Part shown: in pieces, positions 23,985-37,500 of the stretch | Layout of the letters: every line of letters begins with the position of its first letter | How positions within the stretch are numbered: the first letter of the stretch is position 1 | DNA from: Botryococcus braunii | Taxonomy: Eukaryota; Chlorophyta; Trebouxiophyceae | Reading direction: 5' to 3' | Assembly (NCBI GenBank): GCA_002005505.1 | Contig: KV908342.1 | Coordinates: 372,657 to 410,156 of the forward strand | DNA length: 37,500 nt | Translations under genes and position numbers: made by a program | The notes under the pieces: model-generated | Told to the model about the DNA's origin: nothing | Database searches by the model: none | The model's input: only the letters and a program-made list of their open reading frames with translations

Positions 23985-24455
23985 AGACGTTGCCTTTTCA
24001 AGCAACGCGTAGTGGATCAAAGCTGAGCCCCCCCCCCCTTCCCCCTGCCGATGTTGCCTCATCAGGCAATACGCAGTGGAGCAAAGCCTAGACCCCCCTA
24101 AACGTTGCCTCATCCGGCAATGCGTAGTGGAGCAAAGCCGAGCCCCCCCTAGACGTTGCCTCATCAGGCAATACGTTGCGGAGCAAAGCCGAGGCACCCC
24201 TAGATGTTGCTTCATCAGTCAATGCATAGCGGAGCAAAGACGATCCTACTATAGACATTGCCTCATCAGGCAATGCGTAGTGGAGCAAATCCGGGCCCCC
24301 CTTAGTGTTGCATCCTCAAGCAATGCATTGTGGAGCAAAGCTGAGCCACCCCTAGAGGTTTCCTCTCAAGCAACGCGTATTGGACCAACGCCGCGGCCCC
24401 CTTACATGTTGCCTCCTCAAGCAGTGCGTCGTGGAGCAAAGCCGAGCCCTTCTCA
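23985..24455. repeat. 51-bp satellite, about 9 copies, each with a TTGCC..GGCAA palindrome
   Basis: Units run GTTGCCTCATCAGGCAATGC, then GTAGTGGAGCAAAGCCGAGC, then a C-rich tail CCCCCCTAGAC. Starts lie near 23990, 24053, 24104, 24155, 24206 and at later ~51-bp steps; the first unit is longer. Because 51 is divisible by 3, several frames stay open (for example 24076-24555) and give 17-aa repeats; these are artefacts. Confidence 0.93.
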
Positions 24456-25877
24456 GCGCTTCTCAGGGGTCCGGTGTTTCCTGTATTGGAAGCCATGCAG
24501 GATGCAAGCCGCTCAGAGTTCCATAGCCCTGGTTGCCTGTTTTGGCAACCCATGAGGATGTAGGCCGCTCAGAGTTGTAAGCGCCCCTTTTTGCCCATGG
24601 GATAAAAGCCTCCGGTGGATCGAATGCCACTGGAAACCCGCACGGATCCTAGCCCTTGTTGCATGTGTTTAAAGGTCTTGTTGCACAGGTGTAAGCACCT
24701 GGGCAGCGGATGCGTTTGATCGATAGCCCTTTCTTGTTTGTGCAGAAGCTTTCCAGGATGCTGGCATCTCGACGCCACCATCGCCCCTTTTGGAAAGGCT
24801 TGTGTTGTGGCAACATTGCCTGTTTGGCAAAGGTTCTGCAATGTCTTTCAAGCAGGGCTGAGCAGCATGTGTTGCCTCTTCTGACACATTTTGGAGTCGG
24901 CGTCCTTGCGCTTGCTGCGCATTGGTGCTTGTGATGATTGTGATACATGATTGTGTGAGTGTCAGCTTCACACACAATCGGTGTGCCTCGAGAATTGGTA
25001 TACCTCGAGATCCACATATCAATGTTCGGGTACGATGAGGGACGGGATTTTGTGTTCCTTAGAGAAAGCTGTAAGCGTGTGCATTAAGCGGCACGCACCC
25101 CAGGGGGGGGGGGTGGGGGGGATGAATTGAGACCACTACGACACATGTCAGACAGAGTTGGTTCCTGTTTTGTTGATCATGTGGCAGAAGAATATAAGGT
25201 CAAGTGACCGCGACCCTTGGACTATGTTCTGGTGACCAGTTGGTAGAAGAGTTGATAAGGCACGTGACTGATTTCATTTATGATGGCTGGCAACCAGGCA
25301 GCATGGCACCTTTTTGCCTGTTCTGGCAATTCTGCATATGCCAGCAGTTGAAGCAGGCCCCCGGGATTTAAAAAAAAAGTAGACGACGGACATCTGATGT
25401 GTGTTTCTCAGACCATGAATGTCAATGACAAAATCCAGTCGATCTTGGAAGGTGAGAAAATGACGTAGACAACCCCGCGGGGGGGGGGGGGGGGAGGGAT
25501 GAGCTTCTCAGACTTATACTATATATAAAATACTATGTATATTACGATATACTACTGTATATATTACTATGGTATAACAGATCAGAGATTAAGTCCAACA
25601 CTTTACTTGGATTCACAGAAGTCCTTTGCAGTAAGACAAGTCCTTTGCAGTGAGACACCAGAAGACAAAAACAACCCCAACTCTACTTCAAAGTGCACCC
25701 CATGGAGTAAGGAAGGGGGCAGTACATCAGTTAAGAGTGTACTTGCATCTGCATGCTGGCCGCCCTGAGATTCATCCCCAGGGTCCCTTGATCAGGATTG
25801 TCAAGTTAGGCAATGTGCATCTTGTACAAACATATTGAAATCCCCACCACGTAAACTTTTTACCGCCTGCGTGCAAG
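24456..25877. other. Gene-free stretch 3' of DPM1 with scattered TTGCC-N-GGCAA hairpins
   Basis: It includes GGTTGCCTGTTTTGGCAACC at about 24532-24551, ATTGCCTGTTTGGCAA near 24817 and TTGCCTGTTCTGGCAA near 25314. G-runs lie at about 25103-25121 and 25480-25497, and an AT-rich TATATA block at about 25515-25575. It probably holds the DPM1 3' UTR next to 25877. No other gene was supported. Confidence 0.5.
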
Positions 25878-37265
<11,388 letters not shown>

Positions 37266-37500
37266 GTGCAGCACAACCTGGTTCGTGCCCGGCCTTAATG
37301 TGTTGCCGCTTCATATTGTTCTCTTTCTCCCTCCCTCCCCATCTTCCTTTTCTTTCCCTCTTTAAGTAAACACACCTCTTGGAAAACAGGGTGGCATATT
37401 GCTTTGTGTTTGGTGGTATCCAGTGGATACTATATTCTTACCCATATCCAGGCGCTCCCTCCCTCCCTCTCGTGCACACGCGCGCGCGTGTGTGTGGGGG
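37266..37500 (+). other. Start of SEC31 intron 8
   Basis: It begins with a GTGCAG donor, inferred because the WD repeat ASASFGD should continue in the next exon. CTCC-rich sequence follows, and a CA/CG/GT microsatellite begins at the window edge. If the donor is not used, the frame ends at TAA near 37297 and would truncate the protein. Confidence 0.5.

Noticed and set aside
24076..24555. 159-codon frame with 17-residue repeats
   Set aside because: Produced by a 51-bp satellite whose length is divisible by three. Several frames on both strands are equally open.

Overview
The window reads as nuclear DNA of a green-plant-lineage eukaryote with a large, repeat-rich, gene-poor genome. I infer a streptophyte alga or bryophyte-grade organism, with low confidence on anything narrower. 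The grounds are intron-containing genes with GT..AG borders, a plant-type CYSTM protein, plant-like GILT, DPM1 and SEC31 sequences, an L1-like LINE, and very long dinucleotide microsatellites inside introns. I see no bacterial operons, CRISPR array or rRNA.

Layout. 1-7.98 kb: no gene that I can support. It holds degenerate repeat families, (GT)n and (CT)n microsatellites and many spacer-free perfect palindromes (up to 34 bp). 7.98-10.17 kb: two protein-like minus-strand segments, the second starting with a signal peptide; they look like exons or relics of an unrecognised gene. 10.80-12.45 kb: a three-exon CYSTM-family gene whose first coding exon is only 10 nt. 13-15.2 kb: intergenic, with a 35-bp x 10 minisatellite. 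15.2-19.95 kb: an L1-like LINE on the minus strand with intact ORF1 and ORF2. 20.30-22.77 kb: a GILT-type thiol reductase gene, five exons proposed. 22.8-25.8 kb: a purine tract of about 1 kb, then a 51-bp palindromic satellite. 25.88-31.05 kb: a complete six-exon DPM1 gene on the minus strand (245 aa). 31.58 kb to the window end: the 5' part of SEC31 (eight exons, most of the N-terminal WD40 propeller).

DPM1 and SEC31 are head to head with 533 bp between start codons, so they probably share a divergent promoter. Both serve the early secretory pathway: dolichyl-phosphate-mannose synthesis at the ER, and the COPII outer coat. GILT is also a secretory/lysosomal-vacuolar protein.

The most unusual signals are two. 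First, the LINE's ORF2 has no usable AUG and sits in the same frame as ORF1, separated from it by one TAG codon; this suggests stop-codon readthrough or non-AUG initiation. Second, several SEC31 and DPM1 introns contain decayed tandem copies of the neighbouring exon edge together with its splice site, as if introns had grown by repeated duplication of exon-intron junctions. All splice sites were placed by eye from protein-family conservation plus GT/AG and phase agreement, without transcript data.
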